Shown here piece after piece: positions 1 through 6,240 of a stretch of 9,123 nt of DNA. The position numbers and the translations under genes are program-made. The stretch covers positions 1 to 9,123 of the forward strand of contig CAIRWP010000228.1 of assembly GCA_903882335.1 (NCBI GenBank). Direction: 5' to 3'. The stretch comes from an uncultured Opitutia bacterium (GTDB taxonomy: Bacteria; Verrucomicrobiota; Verrucomicrobiia; Opitutales; UBA953). The notes below the pieces were generated by a model. The model was not told where the DNA came from. It did no database searches and was given only the letters and a program-made list of their open reading frames with translations. Within the stretch, counting starts at the first letter, position 1; each line of letters begins with the position of its first letter.

Positions 1-193
1 CGCACCCGCCAAGGTCGACCCGGCCGCCAAGGCCCCGGCTACCGCCCCCGCTTCCGCCACCACGCCGGCTGCCCCGTCCGCTCCGGCGACTCCGGCTGCC
101 CCGGTGACTCCCGCCGCGAAGGCCCCGGCCGCTCCGGCTGCGAAGTCTCCGGCTACCCCGGCCGCTCCGGCTGCCCCGGTTCCGGCCAAGTAA
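1..193 (+). CDS. C-terminal tail of an unidentified Pro/Ala-rich protein (5' truncated)
   Basis: The frame starting at base 2 is open from the window edge to the TAA at 191-193, giving 63 residues made almost only of Ala, Pro, Lys, Ser, Thr and Val. It consists of loose repeats of the type APAAPxxPAAK. Such tails are disordered and low in information, and often follow a folded or membrane-bound domain in high-GC bacteria. The folded part lies outside the window, so no function can be given. The stop is 6 bp before the GTG of the next gene, which suggests one operon. The C-terminal tail of the thioredoxin-like protein at 2704-3558 has similar Ala/Pro/Lys composition. That this is a real coding end is supported by the long stop-free frame and the close spacing, but low-complexity GC-rich DNA can stay open by chance. 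Confidence 0.6.
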   Translation, partial: APAKVDPAAKAPATAPASATTPAAPSAPATPAAPVTPAAKAPAAPAAKSPATPAAPAAPVPAK

Positions 194-199
194 ACCCCG

Positions 200-1030
200 G
201 TGCGCACGCCTCTGCTCAGCCTGACCGTCCGCTGGGTGGCGCTGCTGTCGGCTAGCCTCGCGTTCGCCCTGCCTCCGGGCGCGGGCGGCGACGACTACAT
301 CCAACTCACCGCGCCGCAGGCGAAAGAAGTCCTACACGATTTCCGGGCGTCCCGCCTCAACGGCGATCTTTGCTTCAAGTTCGAGGTGATCCACAAGCCT
401 CGCCGCGGCGAGGCTTCCCCGGCCGTGCCCGGCGTGCTCTGGGCGGGCTGGAGCAGCGAAGGACCGCGCGTCCGCGTGGAGCTGCGTCCGACGGGCGGGG
501 CGCCGTCGCTCAGTTTCATCGCCACGAAGTCGGCCCAAGGCTCCCGACTCTGGCTGCGTCGCGGCGGCGTCACCGTCGAAAACCCGCGGACGGACGAGCC
601 GCTCGCGCCGGGCCTGTTGTTGCTGCCGTCCGACCTCGCCCTGCCCTACACGCACTGGGAGGATACGCGTTACGTGAAGACCGAACGCAGCCGCGGTCGC
701 CCGGTGCATTTTTTCCTGGCCGCCAACCCGGCGAAGGCTGTGCCTGCCAGCGTGAGCTTCGCCCTCGACCGGACCTACGGGGCGCTGGTGCAGGCCACCT
801 CCCTCGACGCGGCCGGCGTTGCCCGTCGGACCTTGCAGGTCGAGGAGTTCTCCCAGGTCGACGAACAATGGATCCTCGGCGCCTGCAGCGTGCGGGATGA
901 GACGTCTCGCGACATCGACCTGCTCAAGGTCACGGAGGCGGCCGTACGCCGACGCTTCGAAGCCGCGACCTTCGACCCGGCCACGCTGGCCCAGCCCGCG
1001 CCCCTGCCGACCGGCCTCAAGCCTCTCTGA
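200..1030 (+). CDS. Exported protein, resembling LolA-like outer-membrane lipoprotein-sorting proteins
   Basis: A 276-residue protein with a GTG start. Residues 1-24 look like a Sec signal peptide: Arg2 and Arg11, then a hydrophobic stretch ending in AFALPPG. There is no lipobox cysteine, so it should be released to the periplasm. The mature part has alternating beta-type segments (FKFEVI at 60-65, RVRVELRP at 90-97, SRLWLRRGGVTVENP at 115-129, VHFFLAANP at 169-177, GALVQATSLD at 194-203, TLQVEEFSQVDEQWI at 211-225). This order resembles the LolA/LolB-like half-barrel proteins annotated as outer membrane lipoprotein-sorting proteins, with the typical 'LPSDLxLPYTHWED' region at 142-155. Two cysteines (58 and 229) could form a disulfide. 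It is 6 bp after the preceding stop and 2 bp before the Nif3-like gene. The export prediction is firm; the family assignment is by general appearance and is moderate. No Shine-Dalgarno sequence is present. Confidence 0.6.
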   Translation: MRTPLLSLTVRWVALLSASLAFALPPGAGGDDYIQLTAPQAKEVLHDFRASRLNGDLCFKFEVIHKPRRGEASPAVPGVLWAGWSSEGPRVRVELRPTGGAPSLSFIATKSAQGSRLWLRRGGVTVENPRTDEPLAPGLLLLPSDLALPYTHWEDTRYVKTERSRGRPVHFFLAANPAKAVPASVSFALDRTYGALVQATSLDAAGVARRTLQVEEFSQVDEQWILGACSVRDETSRDIDLLKVTEAAVRRRFEAATFDPATLAQPAPLPTGLKPL

Positions 1031-1032
1031 CC

Positions 1033-1788
1033 ATGCCCGCCGACGCCCTCCGCATCGCCCGTTTCTGCGACCTCCTGACGAACCGCAAGGCCATCGCGGA
1101 TTTCCCCGGAGCCGACAACGGGCTGCAGCACCGCGGTAAGGCCCGCGTACGCAAGGTCGGCGCGGCGGTCGACGCCGGCGCCAAGGTCTTCGAACTAGCG
1201 GCCCGGCGTGGCGTGGACTTCCTCATCGTGCACCACGGGATGCGCTGGCGGCCGGTCTCGCCCGAACGCGAGGTACGTCGCCTGCGTCTCGCCGCGCTCA
1301 AGCAAGCCGGACTCTCGCTCTACTCCAGCCACCTGCCGCTCGACGCGCACCCGGTCATCGGCAACAACGCGCTGATTGCGGCCGACCTCGGCCTGAAGGT
1401 CGTGGATTGGTTCGTGGACTTCGAAGGCCTGCCCATCGCCTGCCTCTGCCAGGGCATCCCGCGCGCGACCCTCGCCCGCCGGCTTAAACAAAGCTACCCG
1501 GACACCTACCAGGCCATCGAGTTCGGCTCCGCCCGGCCGAAGAAGATCGCGATCCTCAGCGGCAGCGGCCGGAGCGCGCTCGACCACCTCCGCGCGGAAG
1601 GCTGCGACACGCTGATCACCGGCGAGCTGCGCGAGGAGCATTTCAACGAAGCCCACGAGCAAGACTGGAACCTCTACCCGTGCGGGCATTACGCCACCGA
1701 GACCTGGGGCGTGAAGGCCCTGGCCGCCGCGGTCGCCGCCGAGTTCGACGTGCCGTGGGAGTTCATCCCCACGGGCAACCCGCTCTGA
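1033..1788 (+). CDS. Nif3-like dinuclear metal centre protein (YbgI/NIF3 family)
   Basis: A 251-residue cytoplasmic protein of the NIF3/YbgI family, often named 'GTP cyclohydrolase 1 type 2 homolog'. These proteins form toroidal hexamers with a two-metal site; the physiological substrate is not established. The metal ligands known from E. coli YbgI are visible at nearly the same positions: His67-His68 in FLIVHHGMRW, Asp104 in LPLDAHP, and His219 with Glu223 in CGHYATETWG. The conserved segments SSHLPLDAHP (98-107), GNNALIAADLGL (110-121), LITGELREEHFNEA (194-207) and the C-terminal CGHYATE are intact, and the length is normal for the short bacterial form. The ATG follows the upstream stop by 2 bp, and the TGA overlaps the ATG of the next gene by one base, so translation of all three is probably coupled. 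Family assignment is very secure; cellular role is open. Confidence 0.93.
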   Translation: MPADALRIARFCDLLTNRKAIADFPGADNGLQHRGKARVRKVGAAVDAGAKVFELAARRGVDFLIVHHGMRWRPVSPEREVRRLRLAALKQAGLSLYSSHLPLDAHPVIGNNALIAADLGLKVVDWFVDFEGLPIACLCQGIPRATLARRLKQSYPDTYQAIEFGSARPKKIAILSGSGRSALDHLRAEGCDTLITGELREEHFNEAHEQDWNLYPCGHYATETWGVKALAAAVAAEFDVPWEFIPTGNPL

Positions 1789-2633
1789 TGCCGCGCGGAC
1801 GGCTAGCCCCGACCCCCACCGGCTTCCTGCACGTCGGCCATGCGCGCACGTTCGCCTTGGCCGCCGAACGCGCGCGGCGTGATGGCGGGACCTTGGTTTA
1901 CCGGACGGAGGACCTCGACGCCTCCCGTTGCCGGCCGGAGTTCGCGGAGGCCGCGATGGCGGACCTCCGCTGGCTCGGGCTCGACTGGCAGGAAGGCCCC
2001 GACGTGGGCGGCCCCTGTGGGCCTTACGTGCAATCGCAGCGTCAACCCTGGTTCGCGGAGGTCTGGCGCCAGCTGCAGGCCACCGGGGCGATTTATCCGT
2101 GCGACAAGTCCCGCCAGGACGTCGCGCGGGCACTGACCGCCCCTCATGCGGAGGACGATGCGGAACCCATCTTCCCGCCCGCCCTCCGTCCAGCCCTCGG
2201 CCAAGGTCGCGAGGCCCGCGAGCCCGGCGCCCAGAACTGGCGCTTCCGGGTGCCCGACGGCGAGACGATCGCGTTCACCGATGCCCTGCGTGGCCCGCAG
2301 GCGTTCGTCGCGGGGCGTGACTTCGGCGACTTCCTGGTCTGGCGTCGCGATGGCTTCCCGGCGTACGAACTGGCCGTGGTCGCCGACGATCAGGCGATGG
2401 ACATCACCGAGGTGGTGCGCGGCGCCGACCTGCTGCTTTCGACCGCACGACAACTCCTGATTTACCGCGCCTTAGGCTGGGCCGCCCCTTCCTGGGCGCA
2501 CGCCCCGCTGATCGTGGACGCGGAGGGCCGGAGACTGGCGAAACGCACGGCTGGCCTCTCGATCCGGGAACTGCGCGCCGCCGGCCGCAGCCCGACGGAA
2601 GTCCTAACCGCCCCGCTCTCCGCCCTGCTGTAG
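1788..2633 (+). CDS. gluQ: Glutamyl-Q tRNA(Asp) synthetase (truncated GluRS paralogue)
   Basis: A 281-residue class I aminoacyl-tRNA synthetase catalytic domain without the anticodon-binding domain. This is the mark of GluQRS, which loads glutamate onto the queuosine base at position 34 of tRNA(Asp). The signature motifs are RLAPTPTGFLHVGHA (residues 5-19, HIGH box HVGH at 15-18), YRTEDLDASR (38-47), FRVPDG (153-158), YELAVVADDQAMDITEVVRGADLL (193-216), and LAKRTAG (250-256) in place of KMSKS. Full GluRS (about 470 residues or more) is excluded by length. The zinc-binding cysteines of the E. coli enzyme appear lost: the region after AIYPC (102-105) has only Cys105 and no CxC or following YxxxC. 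The start is the ATG at 1788-1790, overlapping the upstream TGA as TGATG; an in-frame start 108 bases further upstream would lie inside the Nif3 gene and adds residues without family similarity. The usual alternative gene names are gluQ and yadB. Confidence 0.9.
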   Translation: MPRGRLAPTPTGFLHVGHARTFALAAERARRDGGTLVYRTEDLDASRCRPEFAEAAMADLRWLGLDWQEGPDVGGPCGPYVQSQRQPWFAEVWRQLQATGAIYPCDKSRQDVARALTAPHAEDDAEPIFPPALRPALGQGREAREPGAQNWRFRVPDGETIAFTDALRGPQAFVAGRDFGDFLVWRRDGFPAYELAVVADDQAMDITEVVRGADLLLSTARQLLIYRALGWAAPSWAHAPLIVDAEGRRLAKRTAGLSIRELRAAGRSPTEVLTAPLSALL

Positions 2634-2656
2634 GCTGAACGAAGTTCGCCGGGCAC

Positions 2657-2682
2657 AAAAAAGCCGGAGGAAACCTCCGGCT
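2657..2682 (-). terminator. Intrinsic terminator of the thioredoxin-like gene pair
   Basis: A perfect 9-bp stem (AGCCGGAGG at 2662-2670 pairing with CCTCCGGCT at 2674-2682) with a 3-base loop. On the + strand it is preceded by six A residues (2657-2662), so on the - strand the hairpin is followed by a run of T. It lies about 20 bases past the stop codon of the - strand gene at 2704. There is no T run on the + strand side, so it is oriented for the leftward transcript; it could only weakly serve the rightward gluQ unit. The 70-bp gap between gluQ and this gene holds nothing else of note. Confidence 0.92.
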
Positions 2683-2703
2683 CGTTCGGCGATGGTCGCT
2701 CGC

Positions 2704-3558
2704 TCAGGCGCCTTGTCCGGCCTTCTTACCTTCGGCGGCGGGCTTGGCCGCCGGGGCGGCGCCGGCCTTGGGGGCGAAGGGATTCTCGCCGGCGGCGACC
2801 TTCTCGCGGTCGGCCTTGATGCGGTTGACCAAGGCTTCGTTGCCAGCAGCGTCCTGCAAGGCGGCATCCATCAGCTTCAGCGCCCGCTCCTTGTTATCGG
2901 CGTCGATCCGCAGCGAAAAGATCGCCTTGTTCATGTTGAGGATCGCCTTCTGGGGACCGGAGACCGCGCCGTACATCTCGTCATAGGCGGCGCTGCCGGC
3001 GGCGAAGTCCTTAGCCTCGAGGGCAGCCTTGACCTTGGCGGAGGCGGCGGCGCGCTTGGCGCCGGCTTCGGCGGCGTTCTTGGCCTCGGCCGCGAGGGCC
3101 TTCTTGCCTTCAGGGGTGTTCTGCTTGGAGAGCTCCTGAAGGTGGGTCACGTACTTCTCCGGACCACCCGCCTGGTAACCGGTGCGGGCGTAGACCTCAC
3201 CTTGGGCGTCCATCAGGAGGATGGTCGGGAATCCGGTGATGCCGTACTTCTGCTGCGCGGCGCGGTTCTTCGTCTTCACCTCGTCGGACTGGGCCTTCTT
3301 GCTCGGGAAATCGAGCTCGACGAGCACGAACTTCTTGGTCGCGGCCTCGAAGGCCGGCAGGTCGAAGACCTCCTTCTTCAGCTTGATGCACCAGCCGCAC
3401 CAGTCGCTGCCGGTGAAGTCGACGAGGATGTCCTTCTTCTCCTTGGCGGCCACCTTCTTGGCTTCGTCAAGGTCGGTCAGCCAGGTGGGGGCGGCGACGG
3501 CGGGGAGGATGGCCAGCAGCGCGAACGCGAGCGTGGCGAGGGTCTTGGGGGTGCGCAT
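2704..3558 (-). CDS. Exported thioredoxin-fold protein with Ala/Lys-rich C-terminal extension (paralogue A)
   Basis: A 284-residue protein. Residues 1-23 form a Sec signal peptide (MRTPK, then hydrophobic LATLAFALLAILPA, cleavage near AVAA-P). A thioredoxin-like domain of the DUF255/Thioredoxin_7 style follows: ILVDFTGSDWCGWC (44-57) with the redox pair Cys54-Gly-Trp-Cys57, KEVFD, FVLVELDFP (77-85), and the cis-proline loop GITGFPT (Pro111) followed by ILLMDAQGEVYARTGY. After residue 145 comes a helical Ala/Lys/Glu-rich extension without recognised fold (about 146-258), then an Ala/Pro/Lys tail (259-284). It should act in the periplasm as a thiol reductase, oxidase or isomerase; substrate unknown. 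It lies 18 bp downstream of its paralogue, in the same direction, and is followed by an intrinsic terminator. There is no other cysteine in the protein, so the pair at 54/57 is the sole redox site. Confidence 0.88.
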   Translation of the reverse strand: MRTPKTLATLAFALLAILPAVAAPTWLTDLDEAKKVAAKEKKDILVDFTGSDWCGWCIKLKKEVFDLPAFEAATKKFVLVELDFPSKKAQSDEVKTKNRAAQQKYGITGFPTILLMDAQGEVYARTGYQAGGPEKYVTHLQELSKQNTPEGKKALAAEAKNAAEAGAKRAAASAKVKAALEAKDFAAGSAAYDEMYGAVSGPQKAILNMNKAIFSLRIDADNKERALKLMDAALQDAAGNEALVNRIKADREKVAAGENPFAPKAGAAPAAKPAAEGKKAGQGA

Positions 3559-3576
3559 GATCGTGGTTGAGAGGGG

Positions 3577-4401
3577 TTACTTGGACGTGGTCTTCTTGCG
3601 CGCGGCGTCCTGGTCGCGGATCTTGAGGACGCGTTCGCGGAGCTCGGCGATCTCGGCGAGGACTTCCTTACTCGTGGTAAGGGTCGCAACCTCGTCGACG
3701 ACCTTGAGGACGGCGTCGTGGTCGCCGGGCTTGCACTCGGCAGTGATGCCGACGCGCACATTGAGGGTCATGCGGACGAGGAAGTCGCCCGTGAGGCCCT
3801 TCTCCTTGAAGAACTTGTTCATCGCGGCTTCGGCGCCGGCGAGGTCCTTCTTGGAGAGCGTCGGGTCCAGCACCGGGCCGAGCTGCTCCTCGATCTCATG
3901 TTCCAGAGCCTCCGCCTTCATCTTGGCGGCGAGGGCCTTCTTGCCTTCAGGGGTGTTCTGCTTGGCAAGGGTGCCGAGGTGCTCGAGGTACTTCTTGGCC
4001 CCGCCTTCCTGGTAGCCGGTCTGCGCGTAGACCTCGCCTTGGGCGTCCAGCAGCAGGATGGTCGGGAAACCCGAGATCGCATACTGCTTCGAGAGGGCCG
4101 CGTTCTTCGCCTTCTCCTCAGGCGACTGCTTCTTGCCGCGGGGGAAGTCGATCTCGACGAGGACGAACTTCTTGGAAGCTTCGGCGAACTCCGGCTGGTC
4201 GAAGACTTCCTTCTTCAGGCGGATGCACCAGCCGCACCAATCGCTGCCGGTGAAGTCGACCAAGATGTCCTTCTTCTCGGCGGCGGCCTGCTTCTTCGCG
4301 GCCTCGAGGTCGGTGAGCCAGGTGTCCGCGGCGAAGAGCGACGGCAGCGTGGCGAGGAGGGCCAAGGCCGAGAGGCCGAGACGGGCGAGGTTACGGGGCA
4401 T
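3577..4401 (-). CDS. Exported thioredoxin-fold protein (paralogue B)
   Basis: A 274-residue paralogue of the next gene downstream. The start chosen is the ATG at 4401: it gives a good signal peptide (MPRNLARLGLSALALLATLP, cleavage near LFAA-D). A longer in-frame version to 4548 would put 49 charged residues before the signal and overlap the divergent gene. The thioredoxin domain shows ILVDFTGSDWCGWC (46-59; Cys56, Cys59), FVLVEIDFPRGKKQ, cis-Pro113 in ISGFPT, and LLDAQGEVYAQTGY. The stretch KQNTPEGKKALAA (148-160) is shared with paralogue A, and its 37-base coding tract is identical in both. Downstream of this the two proteins diverge: here there is a charged helical domain (about 165-274) with an extra Cys223 and a Lys/Thr end. 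It probably forms a two-gene operon with paralogue A, transcribed from the 4402-4492 region. A GAGGG at 10 bases before the ATG is the only ribosome-site-like sequence in the window. Confidence 0.87.
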   Translation of the reverse strand: MPRNLARLGLSALALLATLPSLFAADTWLTDLEAAKKQAAAEKKDILVDFTGSDWCGWCIRLKKEVFDQPEFAEASKKFVLVEIDFPRGKKQSPEEKAKNAALSKQYAISGFPTILLLDAQGEVYAQTGYQEGGAKKYLEHLGTLAKQNTPEGKKALAAKMKAEALEHEIEEQLGPVLDPTLSKKDLAGAEAAMNKFFKEKGLTGDFLVRMTLNVRVGITAECKPGDHDAVLKVVDEVATLTTSKEVLAEIAELRERVLKIRDQDAARKKTTSK

Positions 4402-4492
4402 CCAGGGATAACCCTCGATATCCCGAGGGTTGGCAAACCACAAAACCAACCCTGCGTTGCCAAAAGCAGGCAAGCCCCCATACCTGCCTGCC
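4402..4492. promoter_or_regulatory. Divergent intergenic region with overlapping inverted repeats
   Basis: These 91 bases separate the start codons of the leftward thioredoxin pair and the rightward chelatase gene and must hold both promoters. I see no convincing -35/-10 pair for either direction. They hold several perfect inverted repeats: AACCCTCG (4410-4417) with CGAGGGTT (4424-4431); AGGGTTGG (4426-4433) with CCAACCCT (4446-4453); TTGGCAA (4430-4436) with TTGCCAA (4457-4463); and GCAGGCA (4466-4472) with TGCCTGC (4485-4491). The first two share the arm around 4426-4431 and exclude each other. They could be operators or alternative RNA folds; which is not decided by the sequence. Confidence 0.45.
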
Positions 4493-5470
4493 ATGGCGAC
4501 GACCCGCATCCTGCTGGTGGACAATGGCTCCCTTCGTCCGGAAGCCACGCTCGCCCTGCGTCGACTATCGGCGGAAGTCGCTCAATTGCTAGGTCAGCCC
4601 GTGCATGCGGTTTCAGTCCTACATTCGCACAAGATCGACCCTACCCTGCTCGCCGACGAACCCGCCGTCATCTTCGAGCAGGCCTTGCAGCAAGCCAAGG
4701 CCGACGGCATCGCCGAGCTCATCGTGCTGCCGCTTTTCATCGGACCCAGCCTCGCGCTGACGGAGTATCTGCCGAAGGTCTTCGCCGAAGCCCAGGCCGG
4801 CGCGATGAAGCTGAGCATCCGTGAGCCGCTCTTCGGACCGGAACTACAGAGCATGCTGATCGATAACCTGAAGTCGACCGGCTGGACGAAGGGCAACGGC
4901 ACGGTCTTCCTCTGCGACCACGGCTCGCCCATCCAAGAGGTGACGCGCTGCCGTAACTTCTTCGCCAGCGCGATCCGCACCGAACTCGGACTCAAAGACG
5001 ACGAGCTCATCGCCTGCTCGATGGAGCGTCGCGAGGGAGCGGACTATGACTTCAACGAGCCGCTGCTCGAAGACGCCCTGCAACAGGCCAAGGGAGAGGC
5101 CGTCATCCTGATGCTCTTCCTGTTGCCGGGCCGTCATGCCGGCGGCGATGGCGACGTCGCGACGATCGTCAAAGAACATGCCCCGGCAGACCTGCGCTGG
5201 AAACTCAGCCCGCTGCTCGGTACGCACCCCGCCCTGCCGTCGCTGCTCAGTATGCGTCACGACCTGGCGTCCGTGAATCTGAAGGCCGCCAAGAAGATTG
5301 TCGTCGGCGCGATCATGCTGTCGCTCCTCTGGCCCGCCGCCATCAGTCTCTGCCTACCCAAAGGCACGCTCGACCTTCCGGAAAGACTCCTCCTCTGGCT
5401 AGGCGGAGTCGCGGTCATCCTGGGGGTCGTCTACTTTTACTTCCGGGCGAAGGTCCGCAAGCAGGCCTGA
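4493..5470 (+). CDS. Two-domain CbiX/SirB-like sirohydrochlorin chelatase with C-terminal membrane anchor
   Basis: A 325-residue class II chelatase-like protein made of two CbiX-type halves plus a membrane tail. By family knowledge such enzymes insert Fe2+ (SirB) or Co2+ (CbiX) into sirohydrochlorin. The C-terminal half keeps both expected histidines: His143 in FLCDHGSP and His215 in LLPGRHAGGDGDVATIV. The N-terminal half keeps the fold pattern (ILLVDNGS at 6-13, ELIVLPLFIGPS at 75-86) but has Asn11 where the catalytic His of the HGS motif should be, and no histidine in the second motif. Residues 269-288 and 299-317 are hydrophobic and look like two transmembrane helices, followed by a basic end (RAKVRKQA). 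The start at 4493 (ATG) was chosen because MATTRILLVDNGS begins directly at the first beta strand; an in-frame TTG at 4430 adds 21 residues without family character. Convergent with the SUMT gene and close to cysI, which favours iron and siroheme over cobalt and cobalamin. Confidence 0.82.
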   Translation: MATTRILLVDNGSLRPEATLALRRLSAEVAQLLGQPVHAVSVLHSHKIDPTLLADEPAVIFEQALQQAKADGIAELIVLPLFIGPSLALTEYLPKVFAEAQAGAMKLSIREPLFGPELQSMLIDNLKSTGWTKGNGTVFLCDHGSPIQEVTRCRNFFASAIRTELGLKDDELIACSMERREGADYDFNEPLLEDALQQAKGEAVILMLFLLPGRHAGGDGDVATIVKEHAPADLRWKLSPLLGTHPALPSLLSMRHDLASVNLKAAKKIVVGAIMLSLLWPAAISLCLPKGTLDLPERLLLWLGGVAVILGVVYFYFRAKVRKQA

Positions 5471-5478
5471 AATCAGGC
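5465..5478. repeat. Palindrome holding the stop codons of two convergent genes
   Basis: GCCTGA (5465-5470) and TCAGGC (5473-5478) form a perfect inverted repeat around AA. The TGA of the chelatase (5468-5470) and the TGA of the SUMT gene (5473-5475 on the - strand) both lie inside it. A 5-bp stem with a 4-base loop is possible in both transcripts, but there is no T run, so a strong terminator is not indicated. Confidence 0.6.
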
Positions 5479-6240
5479 AAACGCCGCGATGCGGCCCATC
5501 AGGCCGGCATGACGCGGCGGTGCGACGACAGCGCCGACGACCGCGATCAGCGGAGTCGGCAACACCGACACGTCCACCTTGCCGGAAGCCAGGTCGGTCA
5601 ACGTCGTGAGCACGTCGGACGCGCCGTCCTGGGAGACTTTCGACAGCAGGCGGATCGGCAGGTCGGCCGCCGCCCCCGCGGCGATGAGCTTCGTCGCCAC
5701 GGACGGCAAAGCCTTCGCGCCCATGTAGAGGCAGAGCGTGGCGCCGGTCGCGACATGCGCTTTCCAATTCTGGTCGGTACCATCGGCGCAGTGACCGGTG
5801 AGGAAAGTCACCGACGCGGCCTTGCCGCGATGCGTCAGCGGGAACGCCGCATCCGCACCCGCCGCGGTGGCGGCCGTGACGCCGGGGACGACTTCGAAAT
5901 TGATCCCATGCGCGGCGAGATGATCCATCTCCTCGCCCAGACGGCCGAAGACGCCGGGGTCGCCGCCCTTGAGCCGGACGATCAAACCACCCTGACGTGA
6001 TTCACGCACGAGCACGGCGTTGATCTCGTCCTGGGTCATCGAGTGGACGCCGCAACGCTTGCCGACCGGCACGATCTTGGTCGTCGCCGGGATCTCCGCC
6101 AACAGCGCATCGCCCGGGAGGGCATCATGGATGACGACATCCGCCTGCTTGAGCAGGCGCAGCCCTCGAACGGTGATCAGATCGGGAGCCCCCGGTCCGG
6201 CACCGACAAAGACCACCCGGCCGATGTCACAATTTACCAT
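5473..6240 (-). CDS. cobA: Uroporphyrinogen-III C-methyltransferase (SUMT)
   Basis: A 255-residue SAM-dependent tetrapyrrole methylase. It methylates uroporphyrinogen III at C2 and C7 to give precorrin-2, the entry step to siroheme and corrinoids. The family motifs are visible: VFVGAGPGAPDLITVRGLRLL (10-30, the first SAM-binding loop), VVIHDAL (35-41), VPVGKRCGVHSMTQDEIN (57-74), VRLKGGDPGVFGRLGEE (88-104), VVPGVTAATAAGADAAFPLTHR (117-138) and SVTFLTGH (143-150). The length fits a monofunctional SUMT without the dehydrogenase/chelatase part of CysG or a HemD domain. It is convergent with the chelatase (2 bases between stop codons) and divergent from cysI with a 61-bp AT-rich promoter region. 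With a sulfite reductase next door, supply of siroheme is the likely main job. The first few codons (ATG GTA AAT TGT) are AT-rich, unlike the body of the gene. Some annotations use sumT or cysG for such genes. Confidence 0.95.
   Translation of the reverse strand: MVNCDIGRVVFVGAGPGAPDLITVRGLRLLKQADVVIHDALPGDALLAEIPATTKIVPVGKRCGVHSMTQDEINAVLVRESRQGGLIVRLKGGDPGVFGRLGEEMDHLAAHGINFEVVPGVTAATAAGADAAFPLTHRGKAASVTFLTGHCADGTDQNWKAHVATGATLCLYMGAKALPSVATKLIAAGAAADLPIRLLSKVSQDGASDVLTTLTDLASGKVDVSVLPTPLIAVVGAVVAPPRHAGLMGRIAAFA

Noticed and set aside
1195..2133. Long open frame on the - strand opposite the Nif3-like gene and gluQ
   Set aside because: Arg/Ala/Pro-rich translation typical of GC-rich antisense frames, crossing two well-supported genes.
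2692..3570. Open frames on the + strand opposite the thioredoxin-like genes (also 3718-4824)
   Set aside because: Gly/Leu/Val-rich shadow translations of Ala/Lys-rich genes on the other strand; no motif, signal or start context.
4430..4492. TTG start at 4430 for the chelatase
   Set aside because: The 21 added residues lie in the inverted-repeat region and have no counterpart in the family; the ATG at 4493 begins just before the first strand of the fold.
4402..4548. N-terminal extension of thioredoxin paralogue B to 4548
   Set aside because: It would place 49 residues before a good signal peptide and run through the start of the divergent chelatase gene.
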